Counted from the stretch's first letter, positions 48,112 through 59,346 are shown. The stretch: DNA of 64,000 nucleotides from Polaromonas sp. (GCF_029945895.1 NZ_JAQSDL010000122.1:1-64000), one strand, 5' to 3'. Notes: generated by a model not told the origin, from the letters alone. Made by a program: numbers and translations.

Positions 48112-49209
48112 CTAAAAGAGGTCGCTTCCCCTGACTCTGGCCACGATACGCAGATCGGGGCCCAGGCGGTCGGTCGAGCGAAACTCAAGGTCCACCACCT
48201 GCGAAAGCTCGGTAATCGGTCCGAAACTGGCCATGCCGCTGCCCTGGCCTATCAGTTTGGGGGCCAGGTAGACCACAAACTCATCGACCAGAGCTTCACG
48301 GATCAGTGACCCGTTGAGCTTGTTTCCGGCCTCGACGTGGACTTCGTTGACCTCGCGCAGCGCCAGGTCGCGCAGCATGGCCGCCAGGTCCACCTTGCCG
48401 CCGTTGCCTGGCAGGTAAACGACGGTGGCACCGCGCGCTTCAAGGGCTGCCTTTTTGACATTATTTTGCTCCGCAGCGTAGATGTACAGAGCGCGACCAG
48501 CTATGAAAAGATGAGCATCCAGCGGCGTCTCCAGCCGGCTGTCTACCACCACCAGATGCGGCTGGCGCGGGGTGTCAACCAGACGCACATCAAGGCGCGG
48601 GTTGTCTTGAAGCACGGTGCCAATGCCGGTGAGCACGGCGCAGGAGCGTGCGCGCCATGCATGGCCATCGGTGCGGGCTGCGTCGGACGTGATCCACTGG
48701 CTCTTGCCATTGTCCAGCGCCGTCTTGCCATCAAGCGAGGCCGCCACCTTCATCCGCACCCAAGGCGTCTTCCGGATCATGCGACTGAAAAAACCGATGT
48801 TCAGCTCACGCGATTCCTCCGCACCCGCCCCCACTTCGACTTCGATCCCGGCAGCCCGCAGGCGCTCGAAACCCTGGCCGGACACCAGCGGATTGGGGTC
48901 AGCAATCGACGCCACCACTTTTTTGATGCCGGCCGCAATGAGGGCATCGCAGCAAGGACCAGTTCGACCATGGTGCGAGCAAGGTTCAAGGGTGACATAG
49001 GCGGTGGCACCTTGTAGCGAGTGGCCTCGCGCTTCTGCGTCCTGCATGGCCACGATTTCGGCGTGGGGGCCGCCAGCGCGTTGGGTGTGGCCTCTTCCCA
49101 AGATACGGCCGTCAGCGGCAGAATATATGGCACCAACCCGGGGGTTGGGGGAGGTCAGGAGCAAGGAGTCCCGGGCAAGTGCAAGCGCTTCAGCTATGAG
49201 TATTTTCAC
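48112..49209 (-). CDS. ribD: Bifunctional pyrimidine deaminase/reductase RibD
   Basis: RibD deaminates and reduces the GTP-derived pyrimidine in riboflavin synthesis. The deaminase domain shows GGPHAEIVAMQDAEARG and the zinc cysteines in PCSHHGRTGPCCDALIAAG; the reductase domain shows RMKVAASLDGKTAL and GIGTVLQDNPRLDVR. The GTG at 49209 is preferred (365 residues), giving the family's N-terminal length without overlapping the upstream pilin gene; a GTG at 49245 is the alternative. The reductase part includes a type-2 repeat (48459-48516). It heads the rib operon right after the pilin operon, and no FMN riboswitch is seen. Confidence 0.93.
   Translation of the reverse strand: MKILIAEALALARDSLLLTSPNPRVGAIYSAADGRILGRGHTQRAGGPHAEIVAMQDAEARGHSLQGATAYVTLEPCSHHGRTGPCCDALIAAGIKKVVASIADPNPLVSGQGFERLRAAGIEVEVGAGAEESRELNIGFFSRMIRKTPWVRMKVAASLDGKTALDNGKSQWITSDAARTDGHAWRARSCAVLTGIGTVLQDNPRLDVRLVDTPRQPHLVVVDSRLETPLDAHLFIAGRALYIYAAEQNNVKKAALEARGATVVYLPGNGGKVDLAAMLRDLALREVNEVHVEAGNKLNGSLIREALVDEFVVYLAPKLIGQGSGMASFGPITELSQVVDLEFRSTDRLGPDLRIVARVRGSDLF
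48459..48516 (-). repeat. Type-2 dispersed repeat, degenerate copy inside ribD
   Basis: On the minus strand it reads GCTCATCTTTTC, ATAGCTGGTCGCGC, then variable sequence and GCGGAGCAAAATAATG, close to the tail GGCCAAAATGATG of the 62145 copy. It lies in frame in the reductase domain. The central AAGGGCT block is not kept, so this is a weak copy. Confidence 0.5.
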
Positions 49210-49228
49210 CTCATCATTGTCGCGCGTT

Positions 49229-49789
49229 CTAATCCGAACTGGCACAGCCGTCGTTGCCCGGTACGCTGCTACAAATTCGTGTGCGTCCTGTGACGGATAC
49301 CTTTATGCCTTTTCGGAGCTCACTGCTAGGGAGTGAATTGGACGAAAATACAATCCGGCCTGCATTCCGGCCCACAAGAAAACCGCTGGCGTCGAACGCG
49401 ACCAAATTGCCGACTGCCGAATTGAGAGCAACCTCATACACCAAGACACCGTCGGCGACAGCAGGGACTGTAGTGACCAAGGTGTCAGTACCTTCAGTGT
49501 AGACCTTGTCTTTATCCACATCTACATAAATACGCCAGCCTTGACCCCAGTCGGTATCCACAACTGGCTGAACGACTGCCTGCTGGTTGTTCTTGATGGC
49601 TTCGCTGCGAGCCTGCATTGCGGATGCCATGAGATCGCTCGCGGCCAAGCTAAGCTTCTGCCTCGCAATAGTGCGTTGGAAACTGGGTGCGGCCAAACTC
49701 GCGATGATGGCAAGTAATGCAAGGACCACCAGTAGCTCAATCAAAGTAAACCCGCGGACTTTCCCGGAAAACGGGCTCACGGCCAGCAT
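49229..49789 (-). CDS. Minor type IV pseudopilin, GspH/FimT family
   Basis: A 186-residue prepilin. The class III signal is [20 protein letters not shown], with the glycine before F and Glu5. A GspH-type globular domain follows with a [12 protein letters not shown] stretch, and cysteines near the C-terminus ([11 protein letters not shown]) could form a disulfide. FimT/FimU-type minor pilins prime pilus assembly. Its start overlaps the upstream pilin gene by 13 bases. It is the last gene of the minor pilin operon, whereas fimU is normally first. Confidence 0.9.
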   Translation of the reverse strand: MLAVSPFSGKVRGFTLIELLVVLALLAIIASLAAPSFQRTIARQKLSLAASDLMASAMQARSEAIKNNQQAVVQPVVDTDWGQGWRIYVDVDKDKVYTEGTDTLVTTVPAVADGVLVYEVALNSAVGNLVAFDASGFLVGRNAGRIVFSSNSLPSSELRKGIKVSVTGRTRICSSVPGNDGCASSD

Positions 49790-50244
49790 TGCTTTTCACC
49801 TGTGACTCGAGTTGTTCCCTTGAATGTGCAGCCCTTGTCTCCGTTGCTTGTGAAGTAAAGCATGCTGACCGGATCGTTGCCGGAGCGCATGGTTCCCTGC
49901 AGTTCAACACACTGGTTGAGCGCCACGGTCGTGGCGCCACTGACACACTGGACGGCTGCTATACCACATGCACTTTTTTCCAGTGTATCGCCGGAGAAGG
50001 CTTTTGTTTTCGCTGTTGCCGCACCATCCGTGAACCCAACATACTGGTTGAACTGGCTGTAGTATCTTTCCTGCTGTTGCATGGATTGCAACAAGGCGCT
50101 GCGACACTCGGCTCTTCTTCCCTTTCGAATCTGGTCGGTATAAGCCGGGTAAGCTACGGCCGCCAAAATGCCGATGATGGCGACTGTGATCATTAATTCA
50201 ATCAAGGTGAATCCAGCCGCATTTCTTCGTAAATGTTGGTACAT
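49777..50244 (-). CDS. pilE: Minor type IV pilin, PilE-like
   Basis: A 155-residue prepilin with the signal [20 protein letters not shown] and the family motif [20 protein letters not shown], typical of PilE-type minor pilins of the pilVWXY1E cluster. The globular part has four cysteines, including a C-terminal pair in KGCTF and KQCWP that should form the pilin D-loop disulfide. The ATG at 50244 (MYQHLRRN) begins one base after the pilY1 stop, so translation is coupled. Confidence 0.92.
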   Translation of the reverse strand: MYQHLRRNAAGFTLIELMITVAIIGILAAVAYPAYTDQIRKGRRAECRSALLQSMQQQERYYSQFNQYVGFTDGAATAKTKAFSGDTLEKSACGIAAVQCVSGATTVALNQCVELQGTMRSGNDPVSMLYFTSNGDKGCTFKGTTRVTGEKQCWP

Positions 50245-50245
50245 A

Positions 50246-53200
50246 TCAATCCTTGAAGTTCCTGATCTCTCGCCAACTGACACGTCCGGACGCGATCTCG
50301 CTGACGCCCGCCTTGGTGGTCTGGGAGCCTACATTTCCGGCGCTTGTGATCCTGGTTCCAGTGCTGACGACGGCATCCCTCACTGTGTACCTGCGCGTTC
50401 CGTCCGCTCTGCGAATGGTGTAATTTCCATCATTGGTCAGTTCCATGGAAATATAGTTTGGTCGACTTAAAAGTCCGATCGAGCTGCTGAGCTGGACTTC
50501 TCCCGACGCGGCTCCCGTGAGCGGATTGAGCGTAAAGCTACGGCCGTTGCCGTCACCCGAGCAGTCGCCAGATGGAATGGTTGAATTCAACGTGATGCTG
50601 CTGGTTCCCTGGGCGCCTTCTACAGCGATGCGTTCGCGTATGTTTGGCAAATCAAAATACCAACCTCTCTTCTGGCCCGATCCGGTTCCAAGTGTAAAGG
50701 CCGTTGCGGAGATCGTTACCGTACTTGTTCCTTCAACGGCTGTTTGCTGCTGCAAATCACTTCTGGCCCTGTTGTAGTCTGAGGTACTCGTTCCTCCACC
50801 ATCCCACACGCCGTAAATGGATTGAGTGCCGCTGGACGTGGCGTCTGTCTGCTCCATGAATTTGCCGGTTCCGAAAATTATCATTTGCCCGCGTTGCAAG
50901 GCGGTAGTGATCAGCGGCGCGACCGTGATCGGCTGACGTGTTCCGGCGCTTGTTGTGGCGGTGAATAGCGGCTTTTTGATGCCGCCGACAGCCTTGACGA
51001 TGAGATCGTCACTGATGTTCTGGCTATTCAGACCGTCACTGAAGCTGAATTTCCACATATTGCCCTGCAAATCGCCAGCATACATGGCAGACGCTTCACC
51101 CCGATCTCCCTGGAGGTAGCCGGGATTGGCCAAGCCATTAGCGATGCTGGTGCTGGATGTCGGAACAACAATCTTGAAGTAATTTGTACCTTCGGCCCAA
51201 GCAGTCCCGGGCGCCTTGTCCAGACTCAACAGAAACAGAGCCTGATCGCCGTTGGCGTTGTAGCGGCCAGCTCCGTCGTTTACATAGTTGTTATAGCCGC
51301 TACCCACGGCAACAAACCATTTATAACTTGGCAATCCACCCGTAGTGGTGGCAGGGATTTTGATCTTGACGATCTTCGGTTGTAGCAGAACATTGCCCAT
51401 CATCGGGTCGTCCTGGTCTGTGAACTCAAACAAAACCTTGCCCGCACCCGATGAACCGTCCTCAAAGGTATCCGGATTTGTAACATCTAGGGCAAAGACG
51501 CCTTGCGCTCCGCCTCCCATGCCGCTGACAAGGACAGTCCGCCAATCCGCACCGATTTTGGCTTCACCAACCTGCGGGACTCCATCCACGAAGGCGACAT
51601 GCTGATACCCCTCGTTGGTCAACTGATTCAGTTTTTTTGTAACAGCCAGTGGGATGTAGGCGAACAGCTCTTTTCCGTCGCTTGCCCGGGTGGCGTGAAG
51701 CATGCCATCATTGGCGCCGACATAAATTGCGGCCGTGCGCGAGAGCATGGATTTCGCAAAAGTACCATAGCCACCGTCATCGACTATTCCGGGATCGGCT
51801 TCTTTCTTGTAGATAGGGCCGGAATTGATGATGTCGCCCATGATGCTGTTACGACGCCGGAAAGGATTGGTCGCTGCACCTTCCTGCGATCGTTCACCCC
51901 GCAGATAGCTGACCCGCAGGGCGCCGAGGCTGTCTGCAACGCCAGTGACCGGGTTTGAATTCAGTGCAGTGCGCATGGCCGCATCGAACTGGGTCAGGTT
52001 ACCCGGTACAAATTCAATGCCCGGGCTGCTTCCACCCGTTTCCCGGCGATAGGTGTAGATCTTCCGCTCCGAGGGCCTGATGAAGGGGTCCACCGAAGCT
52101 GTCGCTGTTGACGCAGGAAGGGTGGACCCAACCGTCAGTATGTCGCCGCTATCCCAGACCACGTTCTGCAATGCGTCGATGGTTTCCGTGGTGGTGTTGA
52201 GCTGAAGAGATGACTTGATGACAGTGCCCGACCAGTCGCGTGAATCGAAACGCGGCGCATACAGATCACCGTTAGGTGAGCTGGTGGTAAACCGTTGCGA
52301 ACTGATTGATGAGACAGATACCGATCCACTTTGGGCGCTCGCAGAGGCGAAAAACTTGCGTATGCCAGCGATCATCCGTTGCGCCTGGCTGGCGAGTGTA
52401 TAGCCATCGGGAACATTCGGCAGTGTCGAGTCTTCCCACTCCTTGTTATTGACGCCACCACCCGAGGTTCTGAAAGGGTTTCCATCATCGTTTGCGTCAT
52501 TGAACCAGCCATATTTGCCGGCGAGGTAAAAGCTGCTGTTGCGTGGCTTGATGCCTCGCGTATTGCCATCGATCAATCCATTGCCACCTTCGTCCACGTC
52601 GATAGTAAAGGTCTTGACACGTATTTCACTCAGCGTCTGGGTTTTTCCTCCAACGACAAGAGAGTCGTAACGGATGGGTTGCGTGTTGGCCCAATAGGCC
52701 GCCCCAGCCCAATAATGTGCACTTGATGAACCAGACCCTGTACCTGTCTTGTTCAAGTTCGTATTCGTCGACACGGTGTTGGGGTTTCCAGAGGTGTCCT
52801 GGTTACGTCCCAATGCGTCCTTGTAGGCCAGAGCAGTCCCGGTCTCGAAGCCTGTCAGAAGTTTGGTCCAGTCAACAGCGTTGAAGTTTGCAGGGAAGTT
52901 GGTGGTTGGTGGCGAGCCAGGTATTGCCTCCACCGATCTGGCAGTATCAGATCCGAGCGTGGATACACCATCAGTGGTGTTATATCCCGGAAGCGTTTTA
53001 TCATTGTGGGTGTTCACGTCTCCGATGGCGAGAATGTAGTTGCGACGCTGGCAACCATTCTGAATGGGATCGGTCCAGGTCTTGTAAATCGGAAATTTGT
53101 CATACATGCCCGTGGTGAGGCTTGCAACGGCCGCCGCGGTGGGTTGCAGGCCCTGAAAATACCGCAAGGCCTCGTAGTACAACTCACCGACTGGATCGTT

Positions 53201-55060
53201 GCTTTTGTAAATGCCGGTGCTACCGAATTTGTTCAGGTAGTTCACCACGCCGCTGTTGGTAAAGGCTGGAGCCCCGGTGGGGAAAGCGCTGGACCCGGCC
53301 GCAGCATTGAGGGGGTCGTTCACAAAGATACCCGTTGCAGCGCTCCACTCCGCTTGAGCATTGGTCTGCAGAGCTCCGCTGGTATCCCGATACTGTGCGC
53401 CTACAAACTTCATGGGAGCGCGCAGGACGCCGCCATAACGACCGTTTCCATTTTCAAGTGCGTACCCAAAGGCCGAGACCCTGACGCCTTCTGCTTTCCT
53501 TTGAAGTTCCCCGATCGGTTTGTAGGCACCCGAGCCTGCTGTCTCGTTGGGATAACGCTGGCAAAACCGCACGCCGTCACTACCCGTTCGGGCCGGCCCT
53601 TCGCTTGCATCACATACCTGGACATAGGCCTTCATTCGCGCCGGTGATGTACCGTTGGTATAGACCTCATAAAGTGTGTAAATACTCGACTGATACCAGG
53701 TAGGGATCAATTGATAGTAGTTGTAGGTCGGGGTTGCACTGTAGACTTTGTAAACGGTTTTGGGCGTATACAGCCTGTAGGTATCGACCGTCCTGTTGTT
53801 GGAGGAACCAGCCGTTCCGGTGCAGGTATCGTTGCTGCTGTTGATGCGCAACCGATAGTTGGTTCCCGATCCCGATCGGCAGACATTCTTCTTCTTTGAC
53901 GACTGGGATAATGTTCCCGTCGCCCCGTTGGGGCCCCAATTGGTGGAATTCAGTTCTTCGGAAATACCTTCGTAGTAAGGTGTTCCTACGCTGCCTGTAT
54001 TGGCAACCCACGTCGTACCGACAACGGTGACCGGCCCGGCGGTCGGTGCCACCGTCGTTGTACCTGTCGTTGCCGTGTAGGCAACCGAAATTGGAGCGTC
54101 GCCAGTGTATTGGGGTGTAGACCCTGTCCCGGTAACCACCGACATGTTACGCGGTGTAGGGGTGACTTCTTCGGGCACCAGGGTACCTGCTGCAGGATCG
54201 GTGCCAGACGGCATGACCGTGGTCGTTGCCTCTGGTTGGCTCCGGTCCCAATACTTTCTTCCAAGAGGATCCAACACATACGTGGTGGTCGCCGTGTTGG
54301 TCGGCGTGATGGAAAAACCTTGGGTGCCGGACGAACCCGACAAATCAGGTACCAAAGGTGCAAAGATGTTGGCGTTGCCCGGTGTGCCGCAATTGCCGGC
54401 GCTTGAAGAATTGCCTACAAAGATCACATCATCGCAGGAGTTGAAGTAAACGGTGTCGTTGTAGTTGCTGCTACCACCGGGTGTGATGAACTGTGGCGTC
54501 ACTTTCCCAACCAGTGCTGCTGCCACCTGCTTTTGAGGGAAATAAGTGGCGTTCCGGATACCACCAAAATCCGATGGCAAGAATGCCCGACCGAGCACCG
54601 TTTTGTCGGCGATATCGAGCACACGGTTGCCACCCGTCAGTGCGAAGCGCAACAAATCAATGGAGGATGTGGCCGCATAGTTCAATACATTGCCGCTGTA
54701 GCCGGTTCCCGACCCCGACGTGTTGCAGTATTTGTTGCTATCCACTGCGCCGGTGCGGCGGAAATAGCTGCCATTGAGCGCGCTGGTATCCGCCGCATCA
54801 AAATACTGGTAGCAGGCTTTGGGATCCCAGTAGCCCAGATATTCCTGGGCATGGTCATAGCTGGTGGTGCGGTAGGCCGCACCTGCAGTCGGAAATTCCA
54901 CCGAGAGGGCCAGAGCGACATTCACTGCCTGTGACGTTACTGTCAGCGGGCCAACACTCAGGTCGACAGAGGGAAGCGATGGGGTCTGGGCGACGCTTCC
55001 TACAACCATCATTGCGACCGCGCCGCATCCAAACCACGATAGAAGTTTGCGAGTTTTCAT
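50246..55060 (-). CDS. pilY1: Type IV pilus tip adhesin/assembly protein PilY1
   Basis: A 1604-residue exported protein. It has a Sec signal ([20 protein letters not shown]), a large N-terminal part that varies among species with many Ser/Thr/Gly repeats, and a conserved C-terminal beta-propeller of PilC/PilY1 type ([49 protein letters not shown]). PilY1 primes and tips pili and binds surfaces. The usual DxDxDG calcium loop before YAGDLQGN is not visible (the place reads [11 protein letters not shown]); a [12 protein letters not shown] segment near residue 835 could bind calcium instead. Base composition is visibly lower in GC than the flanking rib genes. Confidence 0.93.
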   Translation of the reverse strand: MKTRKLLSWFGCGAVAMMVVGSVAQTPSLPSVDLSVGPLTVTSQAVNVALALSVEFPTAGAAYRTTSYDHAQEYLGYWDPKACYQYFDAADTSALNGSYFRRTGAVDSNKYCNTSGSGTGYSGNVLNYAATSSIDLLRFALTGGNRVLDIADKTVLGRAFLPSDFGGIRNATYFPQKQVAAALVGKVTPQFITPGGSSNYNDTVYFNSCDDVIFVGNSSSAGNCGTPGNANIFAPLVPDLSGSSGTQGFSITPTNTATTTYVLDPLGRKYWDRSQPEATTTVMPSGTDPAAGTLVPEEVTPTPRNMSVVTGTGSTPQYTGDAPISVAYTATTGTTTVAPTAGPVTVVGTTWVANTGSVGTPYYEGISEELNSTNWGPNGATGTLSQSSKKKNVCRSGSGTNYRLRINSSNDTCTGTAGSSNNRTVDTYRLYTPKTVYKVYSATPTYNYYQLIPTWYQSSIYTLYEVYTNGTSPARMKAYVQVCDASEGPARTGSDGVRFCQRYPNETAGSGAYKPIGELQRKAEGVRVSAFGYALENGNGRYGGVLRAPMKFVGAQYRDTSGALQTNAQAEWSAATGIFVNDPLNAAAGSSAFPTGAPAFTNSGVVNYLNKFGSTGIYKSNDPVGELYYEALRYFQGLQPTAAAVASLTTGMYDKFPIYKTWTDPIQNGCQRRNYILAIGDVNTHNDKTLPGYNTTDGVSTLGSDTARSVEAIPGSPPTTNFPANFNAVDWTKLLTGFETGTALAYKDALGRNQDTSGNPNTVSTNTNLNKTGTGSGSSSAHYWAGAAYWANTQPIRYDSLVVGGKTQTLSEIRVKTFTIDVDEGGNGLIDGNTRGIKPRNSSFYLAGKYGWFNDANDDGNPFRTSGGGVNNKEWEDSTLPNVPDGYTLASQAQRMIAGIRKFFASASAQSGSVSVSSISSQRFTTSSPNGDLYAPRFDSRDWSGTVIKSSLQLNTTTETIDALQNVVWDSGDILTVGSTLPASTATASVDPFIRPSERKIYTYRRETGGSSPGIEFVPGNLTQFDAAMRTALNSNPVTGVADSLGALRVSYLRGERSQEGAATNPFRRRNSIMGDIINSGPIYKKEADPGIVDDGGYGTFAKSMLSRTAAIYVGANDGMLHATRASDGKELFAYIPLAVTKKLNQLTNEGYQHVAFVDGVPQVGEAKIGADWRTVLVSGMGGGAQGVFALDVTNPDTFEDGSSGAGKVLFEFTDQDDPMMGNVLLQPKIVKIKIPATTTGGLPSYKWFVAVGSGYNNYVNDGAGRYNANGDQALFLLSLDKAPGTAWAEGTNYFKIVVPTSSTSIANGLANPGYLQGDRGEASAMYAGDLQGNMWKFSFSDGLNSQNISDDLIVKAVGGIKKPLFTATTSAGTRQPITVAPLITTALQRGQMIIFGTGKFMEQTDATSSGTQSIYGVWDGGGTSTSDYNRARSDLQQQTAVEGTSTVTISATAFTLGTGSGQKRGWYFDLPNIRERIAVEGAQGTSSITLNSTIPSGDCSGDGNGRSFTLNPLTGAASGEVQLSSSIGLLSRPNYISMELTNDGNYTIRRADGTRRYTVRDAVVSTGTRITSAGNVGSQTTKAGVSEIASGRVSWREIRNFKD

Positions 55061-55064
55061 GGTT

Positions 55065-55694
55065 TTAGCACCCTGGTGTTTGACCCGGTTTGAAAATCAC
55101 GCTTTGCAGCATGACCTGGGTCTGTTTGTTCAGGCCATAACCCAAGCCCGTGACCAAAAAGGCCTTGGCATTGGGGAGACTGCCCGGAATGGTAAAGGGA
55201 ATGGTTTCCACGATGTAGCGTGGAAGTTGCGCGGGAAGGGCGCTGTTGCCGGTTGAAAACCCCACGTCACGTCCCGAATACTCCCCCAGTTTGACATAGC
55301 GCCTGGAAGAGCTGGTGTCTTCGAAATCAATGGTTTTGTAAAGCGGGGTCGTGGTGGAAACGTTGGTGCTGCACAGGCCGCGGTTGTCGTTGGTGTTGCC
55401 GCAGCCTTCTGCGAACAACTCAACTTTGCGGCTGTACATATTGCAAACCCGGCTATTTGTCGCTGCGTTGGGCCCCATGATGTCAATTTCAGCATCACTG
55501 AGTGCTGCCTCGGCGGCCTGGAACGCTATTTGTCGATCTCTGTCGTTGCGCGCTGATTTTTCACCTAGCAAAGTAAGACGCGCACCAAAAGCGGCGATCA
55601 TGAAAATTGCGCTGAGCATGATCAGAACCACGATGAGCGAAATTCCCCGCTGACCAGTATGCTGTGGGGACGACGGGTAGGAGGTACTGCGCAT
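55065..55694 (-). CDS. pilX: Type IV pilus minor pilin PilX
   Basis: A protein of about 209 residues with a PilX-type N-terminus: GQRGISLIVVLIMLSAIFMI, a long hydrophobic helix without Glu5, then DRDRQIAFQAAEAALSDAE, the helix motif conserved in PilX. The C-terminal part includes RYIVETIPF and TGLGYGLNKQTQVMLQS, as in other PilX proteins. The ATG at 55694 or a TTG at 55703 overlapping the pilW stop could start it. It is followed by pilY1 after four bases. Confidence 0.9.
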   Translation of the reverse strand: MRSTSYPSSPQHTGQRGISLIVVLIMLSAIFMIAAFGARLTLLGEKSARNDRDRQIAFQAAEAALSDAEIDIMGPNAATNSRVCNMYSRKVELFAEGCGNTNDNRGLCSTNVSTTTPLYKTIDFEDTSSSRRYVKLGEYSGRDVGFSTGNSALPAQLPRYIVETIPFTIPGSLPNAKAFLVTGLGYGLNKQTQVMLQSVIFKPGQTPGC

Positions 55695-55699
55695 GACAA

Positions 55700-56626
55700 T
55701 CAATCTTGCGGGTTGCGCAACTTGTAAGTCGCGTTGAATACGCGCCTTAGTCGGCCATCATTAGGAGGAGTGAACATCAAGCCAACTTCTGTGCTTGTGC
55801 CGGTGAAGCCCTTCCCCAAAGGGTAAAGGTTGTTTTCTGCTGCGGTAGCGGATTGCCCTTGCCCGCTACCGGGGTCGCCCCGAATGACCAGCCCGACACG
55901 TACGGCGACCACTTTGACCCAGTCAGCTGTTGCCACACTTTGACCGCTAACCCATCTGTCCGGCACGCTGTCGGCGTCAGTGTCCAGCCCGTACATCACC
56001 TGAAAAGTTTCCACGCCCTTGAGGATTGGCTGCGAATTGCGAGTCAATGTGGCGGCAGTAGGACTTCCTCGGGAGATGCACTGAAGAGCAGGCTCTCCGG
56101 TGCTGTCGACCTTGACCCAGAAAAGGCTTAGTGCAACATCGTCGCCATTGTCGGGGTAGTTCTGGGCCACGCCCTGGCAGTCGATGATGGAGCCGTCTGG
56201 TGCCAGCGGGTCGCTGAGCTTGCTGGACCCGTGAAACCGGAATGCGAGCGTGTCGCTGTTGTTGACGCCGCCATTGTCTGTTGCACCGTCATCGTCGATG
56301 TTGCCGGGGCTGGCGACTTTGGAGTTGTTGAACCCTCTTACCGTGGGAAATGTGGTGGGCACGAAGCGGCGGGTGTTCTCGTCACCGGAGGCATCACGCT
56401 GTGTAAAGTTCTGGTACCCGGCAAGGCGCGCAGACTGTCCGATAACCTCAAGCGCGAAACGACCACTTTCCTGGATCTCCTGACCCGCATCTACCGTTTT
56501 GTAGCTGGAGAGCGTCACTGAATAAAGGGCAATCGCAGCCAGGGTCACGAGGCTTGCCAGTACAAGTGAAACCAGCAGTTCCACCATGGTCAGTCCGCTT
56601 TGGGTACGGAAGCCGGGATGTGTCAT
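55700..56626 (-). CDS. pilW: Type IV pilus minor pilin PilW
   Basis: A 308-residue prepilin with the signal SGLTMVELLVSLVLASLVTL and the conserved QESGRFALEVIGQSARLAGY segment that defines PilW. The C-terminal half has the PilW domain with GVETFQVMYGLDTDADSVPD. It is part of the tip-priming minor-pilin complex with PilV, PilX and PilY1. It starts two bases after pilV and overlaps or abuts pilX. Confidence 0.93.
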   Translation of the reverse strand: MTHPGFRTQSGLTMVELLVSLVLASLVTLAAIALYSVTLSSYKTVDAGQEIQESGRFALEVIGQSARLAGYQNFTQRDASGDENTRRFVPTTFPTVRGFNNSKVASPGNIDDDGATDNGGVNNSDTLAFRFHGSSKLSDPLAPDGSIIDCQGVAQNYPDNGDDVALSLFWVKVDSTGEPALQCISRGSPTAATLTRNSQPILKGVETFQVMYGLDTDADSVPDRWVSGQSVATADWVKVVAVRVGLVIRGDPGSGQGQSATAAENNLYPLGKGFTGTSTEVGLMFTPPNDGRLRRVFNATYKLRNPQD

Positions 56627-56628
56627 GG

Positions 56629-57240
56629 TCAGTCCGTGAAATCTTTTTGGTTGCCGAAAGCAGTGATCACAACTCGTGGACGACTTTCGTCTGAGATCGC
56701 CTGCATGACCTTGTCGGTCTTGTCTGTTCTTGCCGCCCAGCCAAGCTTGATCATGAGCATGTCCCCCTGGTCATCGCATGCCCAACGGTACAAGCCTTCG
56801 GAGGCTCCAGATGTTTCTTTCGGGGCACTGTCCCTGCATACTTTGGCGCGTCCCCCGGGAAGTTCTGTCATGACCCGGGACTTCCAGTCGTTGATCATGT
56901 AGTCTGCAAGCTGCGTTTTGGTACAGGTAACTGTTGTGCCTTTGCAGTCCGTCACTGTGCTGGTACCGTTGATACTGGTGTCCAGAACACTGAAGGTGCT
57001 GGTGCCTTCAGACCCGGAAATAGAGGCGGAGGGAACGAGTTGTACGATTTCTTCGTAGTCACGTGCCAGCTGGGTAGCTACTGCGGCTTGTGCCGTGAAT
57101 TGATTGCTGCGAAGGGAGGCTAGCTGGAGGCCAGCGGTTCCAAGCAATCCTATGGCAAGAATTACCAGTGAGACCAAGACCTCTATCAAGGCGAAGCCCC
57201 GCAGGTGTAGCGAAGGGGCCAGACGACGTGGGTGTTCCAT
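56629..57240 (-). CDS. pilV: Type IV pilus modification/minor pilin PilV
   Basis: A 203-residue prepilin starting MEHPRRLAPSLHLRGFALIE with the class III cleavage site and the hydrophobic VLVSLVILAIGLLGTAGLQL helix, the PilV hallmark. The globular part has several cysteines (DCKGTTVTC, VCRDSA, WACDDQG). It is the first gene of the left-going pilV-W-X-Y1-E-fimT operon. The 80 bases upstream, before nrdR, should hold the promoter. Confidence 0.92.
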   Translation of the reverse strand: MEHPRRLAPSLHLRGFALIEVLVSLVILAIGLLGTAGLQLASLRSNQFTAQAAVATQLARDYEEIVQLVPSASISGSEGTSTFSVLDTSINGTSTVTDCKGTTVTCTKTQLADYMINDWKSRVMTELPGGRAKVCRDSAPKETSGASEGLYRWACDDQGDMLMIKLGWAARTDKTDKVMQAISDESRPRVVITAFGNQKDFTD

Positions 57241-57320
57241 ATACGCAGTCTAGGGGTGTAGGGTTCAACTTACCCCTGTATCCCGACAGATGGTCGAAGG
57301 GAGGCGACGAGCGACTGGCT

Positions 57321-57770
57321 CTACCGCCTCACCTCATCCACCAGCGTCTTGAACTCGTCAATATCTTCAAAGCTGCGGTAGACGCTGGCAAAACGTACAT
57401 AGGCGACCTTGTCGAGCTTTTTGAGCTCGCGCATGACGAGCTCGCCCAGTCGGGCCGACGGGACCTCGCGCAGGCCCAGGTTGAGAAGCTTTTCCTCGAT
57501 GCGCTCGATGGCCGAGTCCACCTGTTCGGTGCTGACCGGGCGCTTGCGCAAGGCGAGGTTCATGGAGTCGAGGATCTTGCTGCGTTTGTACTCGATGCGG
57601 CGGCCGTCCTTTTTGACGATGGCCGGAAAGTTGACGTCGGGGCGCTCGTAGGTGGTGAAGCGTTTTTCACACGCGCCGCACTGGCGGCGGCGGCGTATGA
57701 AGTCTGCGTCTTCCGACACCCGTGTTTCCACGACCTGGGTTTCAAGGTGGCCGCAGAAAGGGCATTTCAT
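57321..57770 (-). CDS. nrdR: Transcriptional repressor NrdR
   Basis: NrdR represses ribonucleotide reductase genes in response to dNTP/ATP levels. The 149-residue protein has an N-terminal zinc ribbon ([17 protein letters not shown] and [16 protein letters not shown]) and an ATP-cone ([20 protein letters not shown]). The length is the family norm. It is in the same direction as glyA upstream, as in many betaproteobacteria (glyA-nrdR), with 100 bases between that hold a type-2 repeat. Confidence 0.97.
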   Translation of the reverse strand: MKCPFCGHLETQVVETRVSEDADFIRRRRQCGACEKRFTTYERPDVNFPAIVKKDGRRIEYKRSKILDSMNLALRKRPVSTEQVDSAIERIEEKLLNLGLREVPSARLGELVMRELKKLDKVAYVRFASVYRSFEDIDEFKTLVDEVRR

Positions 57771-57794
57771 GCGGCTTCACCTGAAAGTTCAAGC

Positions 57795-57849
57795 ATTATT
57801 GGCCTCCGGCCCTCACAGGGCATGCGCAAGCAGCTATCAAAAGAGTAGC
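57795..57849 (-). repeat. Type-2 dispersed repeat between glyA and nrdR
   Basis: On the minus strand it reads GCTACTCTTTTG, ATAGCTGCTTGCGC, variable bases, then GAGGGCCGGAGGCCAATAAT. It fills about half of the glyA-nrdR gap. Confidence 0.85.
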
Positions 57850-57870
57850 GCTTGCACATGCGTCGGTCCA

Positions 57871-59115
57871 TCAACGGTAAACCGGAAACCGGCTCGTCAG
57901 CGCGTTGACCTTGGCCCGAACCGCTTCAATGTTGGCGGCGTCGCGCGGGTTGTCGAGCACATCGGCAATCAGGTTGGCCGTCAAACGAGCTTCCTCGTCC
58001 TTGAAGCCGCGCGTGGTCATGGCCGGGGTGCCGATACGCACGCCACTGGTGACCATCGGTTTTTCCGGGTCGTTGGGAATGGCATTCTTGTTGATGGTCA
58101 TGTGGGCGCTGCCCAGTACCGCCTCGGCTTCCTTGCCGGTGATGCCCTTGGCGCGCAGGTCCACCAGCATGACATGGCTCTCGGTGCGTCCGCTAACGAT
58201 GCGCAGGCCGCGCTGCGTCAGCGTTTCGGCGACGATTTGTGCATTTTTCAGCACCTGCTGCTGGTAGGCCTTGAACTCGGGTGCCAGTGCTTCCTTGAAA
58301 GCGACGGCTTTCGCGGCGATCACATGCATCAGCGGGCCGCCCTGCAGGCCGGGGAAGATGGCGCTGTTGATGGCCTTCTCGTGTTCGGCCTTCATCAGGA
58401 TGATGCCGCCGCGCGGGCCACGCAGGCTCTTGTGGGTGGTCGAAGTCACCACGTCGGCGTGCGGCACCGGGTTGGGGTACACGCCCGCGGCCACCAGGCC
58501 AGCGTAGTGGGCGATGTCCACCATGAAGATGGCGCCGACAGCCTTGGCTACTTTCGCAAACCGTTCGAAGTCGATGCGCAGGCTGTAGGCCGAGGCGCCG
58601 GCAATGATCAGTTTGGGTTTGGACTCGTGGGCCTTGCGCTCCATCGCGTCGTAGTCGATCTCTTCCTTGTCGTTCAGGCCATAACTCACGACGTTGAACC
58701 ACTTGCCGCTCATGTTCAGCGCCATGCCGTGGGTCAGGTGGCCGCCTTCGGCCAGGCTCATGCCCATGATGGTGTCGCCGGGCTTGAGGAAGGCCAGGAA
58801 AACGGCTTCGTTGGCCGAGGCGCCGCAATGTGGCTGCACGTTGGCGGCTTCGGCACCGAAGATTTTCTTGATGCGGTCGATGGCCAACTGTTCGGCCACG
58901 TCCACATGTTCGCAGCCGCCGTAGTAGCGGCGGCCGGGGTAGCCTTCTGCGTATTTGTTGGTGAGTTGCGAGCCCTGCGCGGCCATGACGGCGGGCGAGG
59001 CGTAGTTTTCGCTGGCGATCAGCTCGATGTGGTGTTCCTGGCGCGCGTTTTCAGCAACGATGGCAGCCCACAGTTCGGGGTCGGTTTGTTCCACAAGAAT
59101 GGTGCGGTCGTACAT
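57871..59115 (-). CDS. glyA: Serine hydroxymethyltransferase
   Basis: GlyA interconverts serine and glycine and charges tetrahydrofolate with one-carbon units. The 414 residues show [20 protein letters not shown], the [17 protein letters not shown] motif and the PLP lysine in [15 protein letters not shown]. The ATG at 59115 is standard. The 231 bases upstream (59116-59346) contain only weak inverted repeats near 59325 and are expected to hold its promoter. Confidence 0.97.
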   Translation of the reverse strand: MYDRTILVEQTDPELWAAIVAENARQEHHIELIASENYASPAVMAAQGSQLTNKYAEGYPGRRYYGGCEHVDVAEQLAIDRIKKIFGAEAANVQPHCGASANEAVFLAFLKPGDTIMGMSLAEGGHLTHGMALNMSGKWFNVVSYGLNDKEEIDYDAMERKAHESKPKLIIAGASAYSLRIDFERFAKVAKAVGAIFMVDIAHYAGLVAAGVYPNPVPHADVVTSTTHKSLRGPRGGIILMKAEHEKAINSAIFPGLQGGPLMHVIAAKAVAFKEALAPEFKAYQQQVLKNAQIVAETLTQRGLRIVSGRTESHVMLVDLRAKGITGKEAEAVLGSAHMTINKNAIPNDPEKPMVTSGVRIGTPAMTTRGFKDEEARLTANLIADVLDNPRDAANIEAVRAKVNALTSRFPVYR

Positions 59116-59346
59116 GGCAGTCCTTCAAGACGTGGTCCCTGTCATTGGATGAATGAAACAAGGGCTGCCCAGGCGAACGGCTGAACGCTGTGGTCATCGC
59201 TTGAGCCCAGCGGTGCGCTTCCCAGTGGTATCCCACGTCAGCAGTCGCCCTGCAAAGCAGGAGCTGCCTATCGCCAGTCGCGCACACCCCTAGTGTAACG
59301 GACCCGGCGCCTGGCTGACGCCCGGCCGGTCAAAGGCCGGATTGGC

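Noticed and set aside
49190-49260. FMN riboswitch upstream of ribD
   Set aside because: The bases before ribD are pilin coding sequence; no conserved RFN-element blocks were seen here or before ribBX.
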